A stretch of 64,000 nucleotides of DNA from Phlebopus portentosus (lineage: Eukaryota > Basidiomycota > Agaricomycetes > Boletales > Boletinellaceae), in assembly GCA_037892935.1 (NCBI GenBank), contig JAYXKI010000001.1, positions 186,001 to 250,000 on the forward strand, written 5' to 3'. This document shows positions 24,668-37,300 of this stretch, piece by piece (the first letter of the stretch is position 1; every line of letters starts with the position of its first letter). The position numbers and the translations under genes were made by a program. Under the pieces are notes generated by a model. The model saw only the letters and a program-made list of their open reading frames with translations. It had not been told where the DNA came from and did no database searches.

Positions 24668-24904
24668 TGATTCGAGGGTGAGCTCAGACTGATCACTTCC
24701 CAATGCAATCGTCTCTTAACTTACAGTACTTGTCTATATATGAACAATCAGCTATCACCCGTAACGATTAGAATAGAAGCGGGCCATCACACGGTAGAAG
24801 CAGAGGCCAGATTGGATCATCCTGTCTCTGATCTACCGGTCTGACAAACCAATCGAGTTGCAGGGAACAAAACTTGCTACAATATTGCTTCATATATATC
24901 GAAT

Positions 24905-25285
24905 CCTGTAGACAATTCGAACGCCCAGAATTTTATACATAAAAATAACTTGCAACGGGCTTGACAAATATGATTCATGTTCCTTCGTTCATGTTTCTCT
25001 GAGCCGATTTCGGGAAATTTATTCATGATTTCCAAGCCGCACAAGATTGAACAAGCATGGAGGAAGGTACATTATGTAATTCAGAGAAGATTTCCCACCG
25101 GCTCAGATTTGTTCCCGCGCAGATTCTGAGTCTCTCAGGCTACATCCTTCTCTTGTTCCTGTTAATCAAGTTCGGGCCCTCAATAGACTTTGACCACCAT
25201 ACAAAGATAATAGGACTACAATGGACTCATCCGTATTTAGCCAGTCAAGGCAATTAAAATGAACATCGTCCGGAGACTCCAGACG
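24905..25285. repeat. Duplicated promoter segment, copy 2
   Basis: Partner of the segment at 21640-22010, here in front of DUF6534 copy B and not interrupted by the foldback element. It ends near GGAGACTCCAGACGCCGACC, against GGAGTCTCCGGACGCTGACA in copy 1. Confidence 0.6.
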
Positions 25286-25538
25286 CCGACCTGATGCTCA
25301 TGAATCTTTTCCCTTGCTATCGCAACCTTGCAATTCTGATATCCTCACCATCTTTGCTGCTCCAATTTCGAGCGATCTTCGCTGATGAAGATGACTTTTT
25401 TTTCTACTGAGTACTGAGAAACCGAACAGACCATCACACTTCGTCGTTATAAGAGGGCGAGTGACCCAGACGACACTCGTTTGGTTCTTTCCCCTTTGAC
25501 CATCGACTGGGCATGTTAGTGCCTATCTCCGGGTATAC

Positions 25539-27248
25539 ATGCCTCTTTCTGCAAATGAGACGGCCTTCGAGTCATCTGCTAAGAGCTCGTCCTCTATCCA
25601 AGCGCTTCTGAATGAGTCGCTTGGCGCGATGTTCATCGGATTGATTCTCAGCGCTATGTGAGTCTAGCTTTAATGAAAGCCAAATTGCAGGTCTCATTCT
25701 TTAAACGAAAGTCTCTTCGGAATTACGAATGCACAAGCTTTCACCTACTTTCATAGCTCAAAGAGAGATCACGCGTATCTCAGAGTCATGGTCGGCTAGT
25801 TATACACGTTCGTCTGATTTCCCGTTGACAACTGCTACTCTTTTTAGATTGCACTCTTATGGTGAGTACAGCACGAGAATGCCTGTTTGGATGCCTCGTC
25901 ATATATTTTCAGGTCACTCGATGTTGTCCAGCTTGCCCTGCTGGCATCTTATATGTACTACATCATGGTGACGCATTTCTCTGATCTACTTATCATTGGC
26001 AAGATAACCGGGAGTCTCTGTGTAAGTTCCTTTCGCAGTTCTACACTCTTCTGCTTTCTGACCTATGTTCACTCTCATCAGGCATATCTCATCATCTCGG
26101 TAATTACTTATGTATCTCCGCGCGGTCTATTCATGCTCATCATTTCAAGGGAACAAGCGATTTTATAATTCGCCTGTGTGTGGTTCGTCAACTTATTGAA
26201 TCATAATCTGAGCTTCAGTGCAGGTTCTACTCACGTCGGATTTGGTTCGGTGAGGCATTTATTCCAGGACTAAGAGTAGTGATCCTAATCCTTTCTTTTT
26301 CAGTGAGCGATGGGAATATGATTTTGACAGCCATTACAGTAAGCCTGTCCTAGATATTCTACCTCACAGATTTTACAAAGTCTGCATTGTAGCTGGCCTT
26401 AAGCGCTACGACGTTTGGTGAGTCTTCTGGATGCACAAAGACAACCCTCTGAGATCGTCTACAGCCTTCGGCTTGGGCTTCTCGGCCAAACTGTGGGTTT
26501 CAAATTAATTTTCCCCCGCTTTCATGGGTCAAAGTTCTGATTCCGGCTAGATTCTCTCTAAAATCAATCCTCGAGATATCGAAGATTTCAGTACGTTCTA
26601 TCTGTTCTAAGCACTTGATCCAATCAATTGATTGCCATGATCCCTTTCAAAGTGGTTGAGATATGCAGCCTTCGGTTCAGACGTCGCCGTGGATTTCACG
26701 TGTGCAATTTCGTTACTTCATTTCATAAGGAAAGGTAAAACTGGAATGCAGACGTGAGTTGTAGTGAAAATCAATGGAAGATGCAGCTAACACGTTAGAG
26801 CAGGACGGACACCGTAGTCAACAAGCTGACGTTATATATTATCAGCACCGGACTCCTCACAAGTTTTGTCGCAACCGCTTCCTTCGCCACGGTTAGATCC
26901 ACAGAAGCTCTCCAAACATTAACCGATCTGACGGCCAATAAGTAGTATGTGTCTATGCCGAACAAGGCCATCTTCGCTGCGATATTCCCCTGTCTTTCCA
27001 AACGTACGTTCTGTCCCTTCCCGGTGGGTTTCGAGCCATGCTTTATTATTCTTGTATCAGTCTACTTTAGCGCACTCCTTGCAACGCTTAACGCACGGAA
27101 ACGGCTACGTGAAGACCTGGAGGTTGAACGATCTGTATTAGGGAACAGTGCATATCGGACGACGTGTATCGTGCATATGGAGTCCCTATGCAGTTCGGAG
27201 CACCCAAGATCCTTAGAGAGTTCCGTAGCTAAGGCTGATGAGAACTGA
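25539..27248 (+). CDS. DUF6534-type multi-pass membrane protein, copy B
   Basis: Tandem paralog of copy A. It starts MPLSANETAFESSAKS, followed by NESLGAMFIGLILSA, LFGITNAQAFTYFHSSKRDH, a 14-nt exon at 25848-25861 (IALLW across the junction), LDVVQLALLASYMYYIMVTH, the 18-nt exon AYLIIS, FYSRRIWF, SDGNMILTAIT, then VVNKLTLYIISTGLLTSF and VYFSALLATLNARKRLREDL. The C-terminal tail ends SSVAKADEN. Intron number and phase match the paralogs. Role unknown; the fold suggests a membrane receptor-like or transport-associated protein, which is inference only. Confidence 0.66.
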
Positions 27249-28103
27249 AGCGGGAAGCTCCAAATCGAAGTAGAGCGCAGGAAATTTACCTTTCTCTTCT
27301 GATATTATTCTCGTTGAGAACAAGTTATCTCATGTACGGAAGAATCCGAAATCTTTCCCATTACATAAGCATTTTTATACTGCCAGCCCCATCATCCGAC
27401 TCGGACATGCCGAAGAACTTGATGATGTCTTTGCCGACATCCCCAGACAGAAAACAAGTGGGTCCTCACCCTAGCTACTCGCATAAGACATTCTTGAAAA
27501 TGATCCCAGCTTGAACAAGGTCGCAATATCGTTTTTTTTTTGCTTTTCGAGGTACCTGTATTGAACACGTTAAGGAATGTGTGGCTAACCAGACGCCGAA
27601 AAAAACTCAAGTTTTTAATTATAGATCAACACAGGCAACATGAGCGAAGGTCAGTAAAACTCGTTTTGTTGCCGCAGCCATTGCTTTTGATCGGTGTACT
27701 CGGCTTCAGAAACCATAAGGCTTGTTCGGAAAAGGATGGGGCCGCACTCTGCCAGATCTCAACGTCGCATTCATGAAATCGCATATACCTTCTAAAATTC
27801 TAAAACCGAACTTATCGGCGCAGAATCATGTCACTTTCCTCGGTCGTCACCTCATTCTCTTGATGATCATGACATGTAGCTATGCTACCCAAGCATGACG
27901 ACCCGACGACAGAAAGGCACTCAGATAACTCACTTGGGATCCGAACAATGCTTCTGCCACGCATATAAGGCGAGCAAGAACCTTAGCTACTATGTTCACC
28001 TACCCCCCTTTCTGCGCTGGACGCGAAACCGTGGTCTACGTGTACATTACATACGGCTTACTTCGTCTACTCTGGTCCGAACATCTTTGGAACTAAGGAC
28101 ATC
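27249..28103. other. Intergenic region between DUF6534 copies B and C
   Basis: No gene was recognised. It contains a T-tract near 27530-27541 and short shadow frames. It should hold the end of copy B and the promoter of copy C; no clear similarity to the promoter repeat in front of copies A and B was seen. Confidence 0.35.
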
Positions 28104-29873
28104 ATGTCTTCTGTGAATGCAATTGTTTCTGGGAACTCTACTGCCAGCGAGCCTGTTCATGTGCACCTGGACAATACGCTTGGAGTGGCACTCATCGGTC
28201 TCATACTCATTGCTATGTGAGTCCATATTGTCATGCGGGATAAAAGATGGTGTCCTTCCTCTAATCTATTCGTTCTTGGCAGCTTTTTCGGTGTAACTCT
28301 TGTCCAGACTCTCATCTTCTTCCAGAACTCAAGTCAAGATCCCACGTATCTGAAGCTAATGGTGAGCTAAACCTAATGTTGTAGTTAAAGAGCCTGATGC
28401 ATTCGAGATTGTCTATAGATTGTATTTTTATGGTGAGAATGACCTTGGTCGACTAATGGCATCGTCTCAGCGCAATTTCAAGGTCGATTGATGCGCTGCA
28501 GCTTGCACTATTTTCTCACTATATGTATACCGTCCTAATTACGAACTTTACCAAATTACTTGCTGCCATTAGGATTATCTGGAGCTGGAGCGTGCGTGTC
28601 TCTTTCCGTCCGTCTAAGTCGTATAAGTGTTTTCTAACCCTGATCGTATCAGACGTATGTTGTCGCATCGGTAAGAACATAGAATTCTTGAAAGCAGGCA
28701 ATAAATGCCGTTTTATTTCAGGGAACGAGCCTCTTTCTGATCCGTCTGTATGTCATGAAGACATTCTGCCATGGCTGTTGCGACTTACTGTGCTTTGCAG
28801 CTACTATGCACGGCGAATCTGGATACGTAAGTCTTTCAAGATAAAGCATGAAAGTCTCTTGAACTTCCGTTCGATAGTAAGCAACAGGAATCGGTTCCTG
28901 ACAGTCACTGTGGTACGCTTCCGTTATGATACCCCACGCTTTGTACTCATGAGTCCCTCGTACACAGATTGTTTTAGGTATTGGGACCTACAGTACGCAT
29001 TCTCCGTTGTAAGGCAAAACACGCTTCTCACAATACAAACAGTATTGACCCTAGCTTACGGAGTCAAGTTGTGCGTTGATTTGTAAATTCATGGCATCTT
29101 CATGAGGATAGGATTGATCTTGTACAGGTTTTCCCTGAAGTTTGTTTTCGAGATGCAGGAACTTTCTGTAGGTGGCGAGATGATTTATGACTTCGCGACC
29201 TTTTCCGCTCAAAAAGCTCGTTCAAAGTTGCTCATGTATGCAGGGTTCGGCCTAGGTGGTTTAGTCGACCTATGGAATGCTCTTACCTTATGCTATTTCT
29301 TGAGGAAGGACAAGTCTGGGTTCGGAATGTAAGTCGTGAAGCTGTAGCTATCCGTTATGATGACACAACTAACATCCGATGATTTGATACAGAACCGACT
29401 CAATCGTCGACAGGTTGACAATATACATCATCAACACCGGACTACTCACGAGTTTCACCGCTATCTCCTGTTTTGTTACTGTTGTGCTTTTCACTAGCTC
29501 CCGAGGTTTATAAGGCACTAATAATGAACGTTTAGTTTGCTGTCATGCCAAACAACGCCATCTTTATTGCCATCTTCTCCTGCCTATCGAAGTGTCCGTC
29601 ATTTCATCTTTTCGTGTCTGTGGATGAGGTGTATGAAACTGCATGTTTCTAATAGTGTACTTCAATGCTCTGCTCGCGACGCTTAACACTCGCAAGCGGC
29701 TGCGGGATGAATTGACAAACAAAGCTCCGAGCCTAAGCGGAGCCGTTTACCAATCTTCAGGAATTATCGGTAACGGTTTACGATCCATACCACGGCTCTT
29801 TGCATCCGGCTCTCTGTCGGCAGTTGTCAAGAAGGTATGTCCGATTTCACGACAACTGCCTGAAAAGCTATGA
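28104..29873 (+). CDS. DUF6534-type multi-pass membrane protein, copy C
   Basis: Third tandem paralog. It starts MSSVNAIVSGNSTASEPVHV, then LDNTLGVALIGLILIA, FFGVTLVQTLIFFQNSSQD, a 14-nt exon at 28419-28432, SIDALQLALFSHYMYTVL, an 18-nt exon TYVVAS, YYARRIWI, SNRNRFLTVTV, DLWNALTLCYFLRKDKSG, and the DUF6534 block IVDRLTIYIINTGLLTSF followed by VYFNALLATLNTRKRLRDEL. It ends at 29873 if the last exon is read through; a GTATGT near 29835 might be a further donor. Probably functional, with the same unknown role as its neighbours. Confidence 0.66.
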
Positions 29874-30174
29874 ATTTCGGACCCAGGATAAGGCGCTTGC
29901 CGTCACTGTGAATACCGAGACAAATACCCAAATGGCCTAATAATCTTAATCTCTGCTCTTGCCCTGGTAGACCGGACATTCTGGAGACACTTTTTCTTTT
30001 CACATCGTCGCTCGACAGAACGTTTTCACTCACTTGTCCTATCCTCTCATTTGTGCACTTGGAAGATGGATCTTTATATATATTACAATGTCTGATGGTT
30101 CGAACAATGCATAAATTACGTCAGGCTTTTCGTCTTCCCAGACCAGAAGAACCACCACGGATCGGATCGCATAG

Positions 30175-33100
30175 TTAAGAACGCACAGCATTCATAGTGA
30201 GCGAGCGCGAGACATGGCTTGGACGCATTTCATATTCGTTCGCCAATCCTTCCTGTTCAAGGCTCTTCATTTCGAGAGCAGCGATACGCGCGCGCACGGG
30301 GCTCATCCTGCTCGCCTTGTCGTTGGTAATAGGTAGACCTGCGATCGTACGAGTGGGCGAGGCAGACAACCCCGAACTATAGCCGGAGTCGTGAGACGAC
30401 CCCGTTGCGTCCGTAGGTGCAGTTGAAGATCGTGATGCCGACGGACGTGGAAGTCCGCTATTACGTGAACTGAGAACGGTAGGTTTCGAAGGACTGCTGC
30501 GAAGATGCTTGGGAGGGGATGTGCTTGCGTGCGATGGCATTGTTCCTGGGTTACCTAGGGAGTACATCGACTCCGGGCTCTCAGTGAAAGCATAGCTCGT
30601 GGGATTCGCCACCTGGAGTATCGTGTGAGACGTTGGAAGAGGTTGTTCATAGGGCATGGCCGTTGACATTCTTTGCTGTTGCCCATCTGCGCGCTTTACA
30701 CTCATATTCCTCGGTCCCCGGACCGCGCGGATACGTCCTGAACTATGAACAGCAGCGGGCTCGCGCACAGGGTATCCTCCTCCGATCGCCTCTGACGAGC
30801 TCGACCGATATGCCGGCTCCGGATGTGCAGCAAAATACTGAAAAGCGCCAGAATCGATTCGCGCACTTGCGCATCCGACCATCTTCTCTAATTCTTCATC
30901 TGAGCCGATATCTCCTTCCTCTGCTCCATCCTCAAAGCTGTCATGGTATTCTTCCTCAGCTACGTCCATCATATGTCCTTGCATATTCAAGTAGCCGCTC
31001 TTGGTCCTTCTCATACAACCGAATCCGTTACTGCGATTGCTACACCCGCCTTCGCTGTACCCAGAATCCGCAGCATCAATTGTGATATCCGTTTCTTCGA
31101 GTATCGAAACGGAACCTGGTATGTCGCCGAGAACGCCGTTGAGGTCGTCTGCGTCCTCCATACTACCAAGATCATGCACCGTATGAGCAGTGGGAAACGT
31201 CGAAGAAGGCAGCTTTGCGTTACGCGGAAGCGTGCTCGCCCTTGCACGTTTGAGAATTCCGCGGAGTTTCGTATGCGTGACCTCTTCACCGCAGTGGCCA
31301 TCTGTAGAAACATCCGAGAGAGATTCCATCGTCGCAGTCTCTTCGAAATCGAGATCCGAATACTTCTCCTGCCGCGGAGTGTCCAGTTCAATAACCGATG
31401 TAGGAGATACTGACATGATGGGCTCTGAGGGCGGTGGGTCGAGTGAAATGAAATTTACAACGCGAATGGGGAGCGTGACGTGTACTGCCTCTGAGTTACC
31501 TGCGATGGAGGAAACGCCCAGAGCAACGCGAATCGCATAATCCACTTCCACCAAACGCGCGCGTGGAATCGTGAGCGCATCTGACTAGAAAGAAAATCAT
31601 TAGTGATTACTACGTATGTTTTCATATTTGCAGCAAACGGGAGCTTACAGGAAGAGTGATAGAATGCGTGACGTTCCTCATCTCTCCAGGAGCAACACCC
31701 GTCCACCAACCCTTCGCGCTAGCCCGTCCTTTGGCGCCTTTCTGCCCAGCAGTGAGGACCACCTCCGCAACACGCCTCTCATGTGTGTTCGTCTCGCCGT
31801 CGTCCATATCATCATCATACCCAATCCCTCCACGATGCGCATTCCCATTTAACTTGAAGAGTGTCGTCGTTCGGATAACAGCAAACGAAATACTCCGAAC
31901 GTTTTTCTTCGTTTCGTTCACGATCCTCAGGCGGACGTGAACAGGCTGGCCTGCGACCCAGGTGCTGCGGTGCAGCGAGGCTGTGAGTGCGAGTGTACCG
32001 TCCCCACCCATAAAAAGTTTTTTCTTTGCTGCCCGAGCAAGCATCGGATCCGGAGCGGGCGCGAGAGTCGCAACTGGATCAAGGGCAGGCCAGACTTCAC
32101 AGTCCCGATAGAAATGAGCTATCGAGCGCTTGCCTGTCGATGGGTCAACTACTTTCATGGATCTATGCGTATGGGCGGATCGGTGATAAGCGACTGTTAT
32201 GTAGAAGTGATAAATAACGTACGCTATGATAATATATTTGATCGTAGCGCCGGACCCAGAACGATTGTTCAGGACTCCCCTTGGTTTCCCTCCGGAACTG
32301 ACGAGAGGAATCTGCATCGCGAATCTCACACCATACTCTCCTTCCGCAACATTTCCGAATCCTTCTCTGTCAACACCCATCGTGTACAGTCTATCGTATC
32401 CTTGAGAGATGTTCGCGAGAGGAGCAGTGACCTGATAAAAAACACAACGGTCCTCATTCTTCGGAGCGACTTCGAATCCGGCGATACGGATCTTGCCTCC
32501 TCCAAGTTTAAGTATGTCGTCCTTCCTCTTCGGATGGACGCGTATAAGGAGCGTACCAGAGATATAACCTCCTTCGACAGCTATGTTATTCTCCAACTCA
32601 ATGTCCAGAGCGACGCGCACACGAGATCGTCCCTGTTCAAACGCAACCGCGTCGGGGATATCTTTCAGACTGCTCTTGCTCTTGTTCCTATTCGGATATG
32701 CTGTGATGGACTTGGAATGAGTAGGGACGACGGCTCCGGGTTTGACTTTCCCAGAGCCATTTCCGAGAAGCATAGAGAGTTGCTCGGCGCGTCGGAGAGG
32801 AGACGTTGGGGCGCTGCTCAAGAGCGTTCCATGCCGAAATAGACCGTGGTCTACTGACATGTTGCGGACGTGCTCTGAGTACAAGCGAGGACGTACTTTG
32901 GGATAGCCTGGTGAGGCATAACGGGAGCGACTGAAGCGGACATAGTAAGAGGTGTGACAGCGCCAGGCTCAATCGGCTTCCCTTGCCTAAACCTCGACAC
33001 AGCTTCCCCAGAGCTGAGTTTGTTCATCTCGACCATAGACGCGCCGGCCTCTGCAAGCAGGAGCCCGTCCATCGCCTTTGACGAACGCATCGCCACGAGC

Positions 33101-33384
33101 GTCTGTGATCGAGAGTGAGCCGGATGTCGAGAGTGCTCTACTTGACCCGAGTGCGAGTGCGTGCGGCTACGAGTGCGAGTGCGAGATTGCGATTCTTCGT
33201 GGACGGTCTTCCGTCTACGAGAAGACATGCTCCTCGCGTCCGCATCTGACATCGCGCGCCGCTCTACATCGTCCGACTGGTGCGAACGCTTGAGCTTCCC
33301 AGCGCTGGTAACAACTCCCGCCGGAAAAGCAACCCGATACGACGGCGCAGCCAATTCTATCCCAAGCCCGACGTCGCCTTGCAT
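30175..33384 (-). CDS. Arrestin-domain protein
   Basis: An alpha-arrestin-like protein of about 960 residues; fungal relatives act as adaptors for ubiquitination and endocytosis of membrane proteins. Exon 1 is Arg/Ser/His-rich (start MQGDVGLGIELAAPS). The arrestin N domain includes VRVALDIELENNIAVEGGY and the C domain LALTASLHRSTWVAGQPVHV. An unspliced reading shows an odd insertion between ATIKYIIIA and SMKVVDPSTGKR; this is a 60-nt in-frame intron (32163-32222). Another intron is 31585-31648, and the first is about 32822-32904. The C-terminal third is low complexity, Ser/Pro-rich, probably disordered and phosphorylated. No PPxY motif for a HECT ligase was seen, so recruitment may be indirect. 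The fold call is good; the specific ortholog is unknown. Confidence 0.78.
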
Positions 33385-34304
33385 ACTTCGACTCTGACTC
33401 TGAGAAAACCAAGAAAAAGAAGAAAGCAAGACGCGAAGGTCTGAGATGAGATATAGCTGATAATAGTGCAAAGTCGAGAGTGGGGGGAAAGTTCAGTTCG
33501 AGAGCACAAGAGCAGAGCAGATATTTCAACGAGGGCTGATTCAGAAATCTTCAGTCCGGGCGTCCCAATCATATAATTGAGTTCTCGACCGACCAGCGCA
33601 CCGCTGCAAGCCCGCCAGGACCAGCCAGCGAGCTGGGCAAGTCAGTCCAGGACCAACCCAAGAGGGGCCTTTTCAAACTTCGAGGGCTACTACTACTACT
33701 TCCTCCGTCGACAGTCCCCATACGCTTTTCGTGACGAATCGAATCCACCCACGAGAGTGTCATTGCTTCGTAGCCGTAGCAACAAGCGCATTTTCCTCCC
33801 AGCCCAGCAGTTCGTGTATATCAACACCCGTCTACGTGTCCATGAAAATTAATACGCTCCGACGCTGTATCCGACCAGCATGAAAACGGGAGAAGACCTG
33901 TGATTGCATCCTGAATACATCTGAGCAGCATCTCTGTCATGCGCGTGAGCTGGTGAGATGGCACGTCGTGAACAGATAAATTCCGTAACAAAACAAAAGC
34001 TTATGCTTATGTAACTTCTTTTGCCAAAAACGCCGGGAAAATAGACCGGACATATCAAACACCAAGTAATAATATTTTGTACATATAGTGCGTCGGAGGC
34101 AGACATACACGCAAACAAAAGAGCTCGTAAGAAAGGAAAGGAAAGAAAGAAAGGACCATCGTATCGTTTCGTATAACATCGCCATTTCCCGTTTCCGTCA
34201 TACTTCGGCATTCCGTTACTGTATGTAAAAGTTGACTTACGCATCGTACTGCAAAAAAACGTCGCGAGCGATTAATTCAATACTCAAGGCAAGGTAAAAA
34301 CATT
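33385..34304. other. Intergenic region, no gene seen
   Basis: Sequence between the arrestin start and the dioxygenase stop, both minus-strand genes. It should contain the arrestin promoter. Short frames on both strands look like shadows and no repeat stands out. Confidence 0.4.
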
Positions 34305-37300
34305 TTAATATTGAGAAACAAAACGTACCACAAGCTGGAGAGATCCAGGCCAAGGGGTGACGTTGCCCGTGCTGGAGACGTACATCCTATTATCCGTCTA
34401 CAAACATCCAATCCAATCCAGTCAGTTCCCGCTTCCTTGAAGAAAAAATATGTATATATATATATATTTGGGACTCACCTCGAACTGGTTAAGATCAAAG
34501 CTTGCACAAACACCCGCAGGCGGGGCGGCAGGGCGCACATTCGGGAGGCTAAATATGATCTTGACGATCTGCGGGATCGTGTCCGCCGCAAAGTCGACGC
34601 CCGGACAGTTGTGGAAACCAGCACCTTGGAGTTGGTATTTGTCCTTCGGGCGCGTCGCGTCGATCGTCGTCGGGTTCGGGAAGTCTGCGGGCTGTGTAAT
34701 TCAAGGAGAAAGATGGGTTGATTACTAAAATTATTTCGAGCCGAGAAGCAGGAAATGAAAACCATACGTTCAGATGCGCATTCTTGAAACTCCCAAACAA
34801 CAAATCTCCCGCCTTGACCTGCATCGGCTCGAACCCGTCACCCTGCGGGATCGCATCATCCGCCGCAACCGCCCTGAACAGTCCTCCAAACTGCGGGTTC
34901 AACCTCATCGCCTCGCGCACGTACCCCCTCAGCAGCTCATCCGCCTTCTTGTCCCCATCAGGCCGCTTACTCAACTCAATTATCTGCGCGCGCTCCCTCG
35001 CGCGGGCGTCGTTGAAGTAGAAGTCGACCACCTGCGCGACGGCCTGTGCGTAGTTGACCGAAGAGCCGACTGCGAGCCCGACGACGCACGCGACGAGTTG
35101 GTTCGTTGGCCGCCCCGAGGAGGCGAGTCGCGCGAGGAAGTCGGTGTATTCCTCGTGATTCGGCACCACGGCGTCTTTGACTGTTTCGCCAAGACGTCCG
35201 ATGATGCTCTATAAAGCAAATACGACAGACAAAGCAAAAATCAGAACGAAAAGGGAAAGAAAAGACAAAATGACGAAGTTGGACATACGGAAGAAGTATG
35301 CGGCGCAGCGTCCGCGAGGCTCTTCTCGATGAGCCCGTTGACGATCTTCCCAACCTGCTGCGCACCCGAACGCAAAGCCCACCCATGCTCGGGTGCGATG
35401 TTCTCGAAAACGCACATGAAGAGGATAGTGAACATATCGTAAACTTCCTGTTCCGTGAACAACCCGCGAGGGTTCGCTTTCGTCTTCAATGGGATACCAC
35501 ACTACGACAATAAACAATCATCAGTTACCAGAACGTGGAAGAAGAAAAGAGGAGCTTTAAACGAAACGGCCTTACCAGTTTATCCGCAGCCCAGTGGACC
35601 GACACCAAATTAACCACATCCCTAATAATATCCACATACGTTCCAGGGACGCCATCATACTTCACGCTCTTCTCCTTCAACATGAGCCTCGCCTTGCTCT
35701 TAAACCACTCTACATTCTTCTTGTACGTATCCATATCCGGGAACAGCGCATGCCACACGAACGCCCTATCAGCCGAATGCTTCTTCTCGTCGTCGAACGT
35801 CAGCATGAACCCGTACCCCTCCGTCAGCATCTCCATGTCCGCCGTGTAGATCTGCTTGAACTTCTTGAAGTCGTTGAAGACGTACCGGATCCCCGTGAGC
35901 GTGTTGAGCACCTTCGGGGCGGGCGTCGCCACGGGGCGGTTGTACTTGTACTTATCGGCGATACCGAGCTTCTTGAGGTTCTGCTTCGTCACGTCGGGAA
36001 CGAAGAACGGGAACAGGCCATAGACGTTATCCTACTCAAAACAAAACAAAACAATAAATAAATAAATAAATTTCCCAACAAAAAATTAACGCTTCCACTC
36101 TTAACGAACGACTTGGTAAGGAAGACAAAAACTCACCGCGGGGTAATGTCTCGGCAAATGACGCATGAGCAACTTGGGCAGCTCAGCTCCAAACGCACCG
36201 TTATTCGGATCGCGCACGCAGTCCTGTATACCCCACGCAGTGAGGTTGTGCGGGGTATAATCGACCGTATAGAACCGATCGCCTCTAACGAGCGCAATCG
36301 CGTCCGCCAAAATGGCTCTCGTCATCGTATACCCGCAGCATATCCCACTCCCGGGGCCCAGGTCCATGCAATCCTCCGCTTGCAGACCGGGGTACAGCTC
36401 GAGGTTGTCGATGTGTCCGTACAGCTGCCTCGCGGCTGTGACGATCTCAGGCCGGGAAGACCATTCTTCGAACGAGGAGAACTGCTTCAGACCGAGGAAC
36501 TTGCGGAACTCGTTCATGGTGCAGCACCCCCATTCGCGCGCCTGTCGGATCCCCATGATCTCGATGATGCGCAGCGCTTCGGGCGTCCCCCGCGCGCGGT
36601 ACGCGCCTGCGCATTTCTCGGTCGCGTCGTGTAGGATCCCCGCGAGGTCGTCGTCGGCGAAACTCCCGTCTGCCTGGCGTTTAAGTCTGGGGGAAAAAAA
36701 AATTTAAAAGAACAAACATGAGTTACAAGAAGAAATAATGGGACTCTTCAGAACGTAAGAGAGCCGCACCCAGCGAAAGTACGCTTCTTCGGGTCGGGCT
36801 CTTGCGAGCTGAAAGCCCGCACAGCAGCCTCCTTGAAGTCTTCCAGCGTAACCTCAGTGAGCGCTTTCCCATTGAACAACGTCTGAAACTCGTTCTCCGT
36901 CCACTTGATATCCTCCCGCGCAGTCGTCGCATGCCAGCGATACAGCACGTTAAACTCCACAGAGCACTGGTTCCCCTGTCCGCGACTGATCGTCTCGCCC
37001 TCCTGCGTAACGATCGGATCAAACGGATTCATGCTCCACGTGCAGCCGTCCCGCCCGAGGCCGAGGAAGCCCGCGACGTAGTCCCCGAAGATGAGGGAGA
37101 TGAAGTGTCCGCAGTTGACGAGGCGCGCGGTCTGGAAGATCTCTTCGTCTTGCTCGGCGCGCTTCTTTGCGTCTTCCGGAGGCGGGTCGCTCCAGCGCCC
37201 GCGCTCGTTGATCTTCAAGAGCATGTTCGCGACGTACTGTAGATACTTGAGTAAAAAAAGAGATCCGTTATATGAAGATTTTAAAAGCCCTTACGTTATG

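Noticed and set aside
32163..32222. Unusual 20-residue insertion in the arrestin domain
   Set aside because: It is a 60-nt in-frame intron with GTACGT and CATAG ends.
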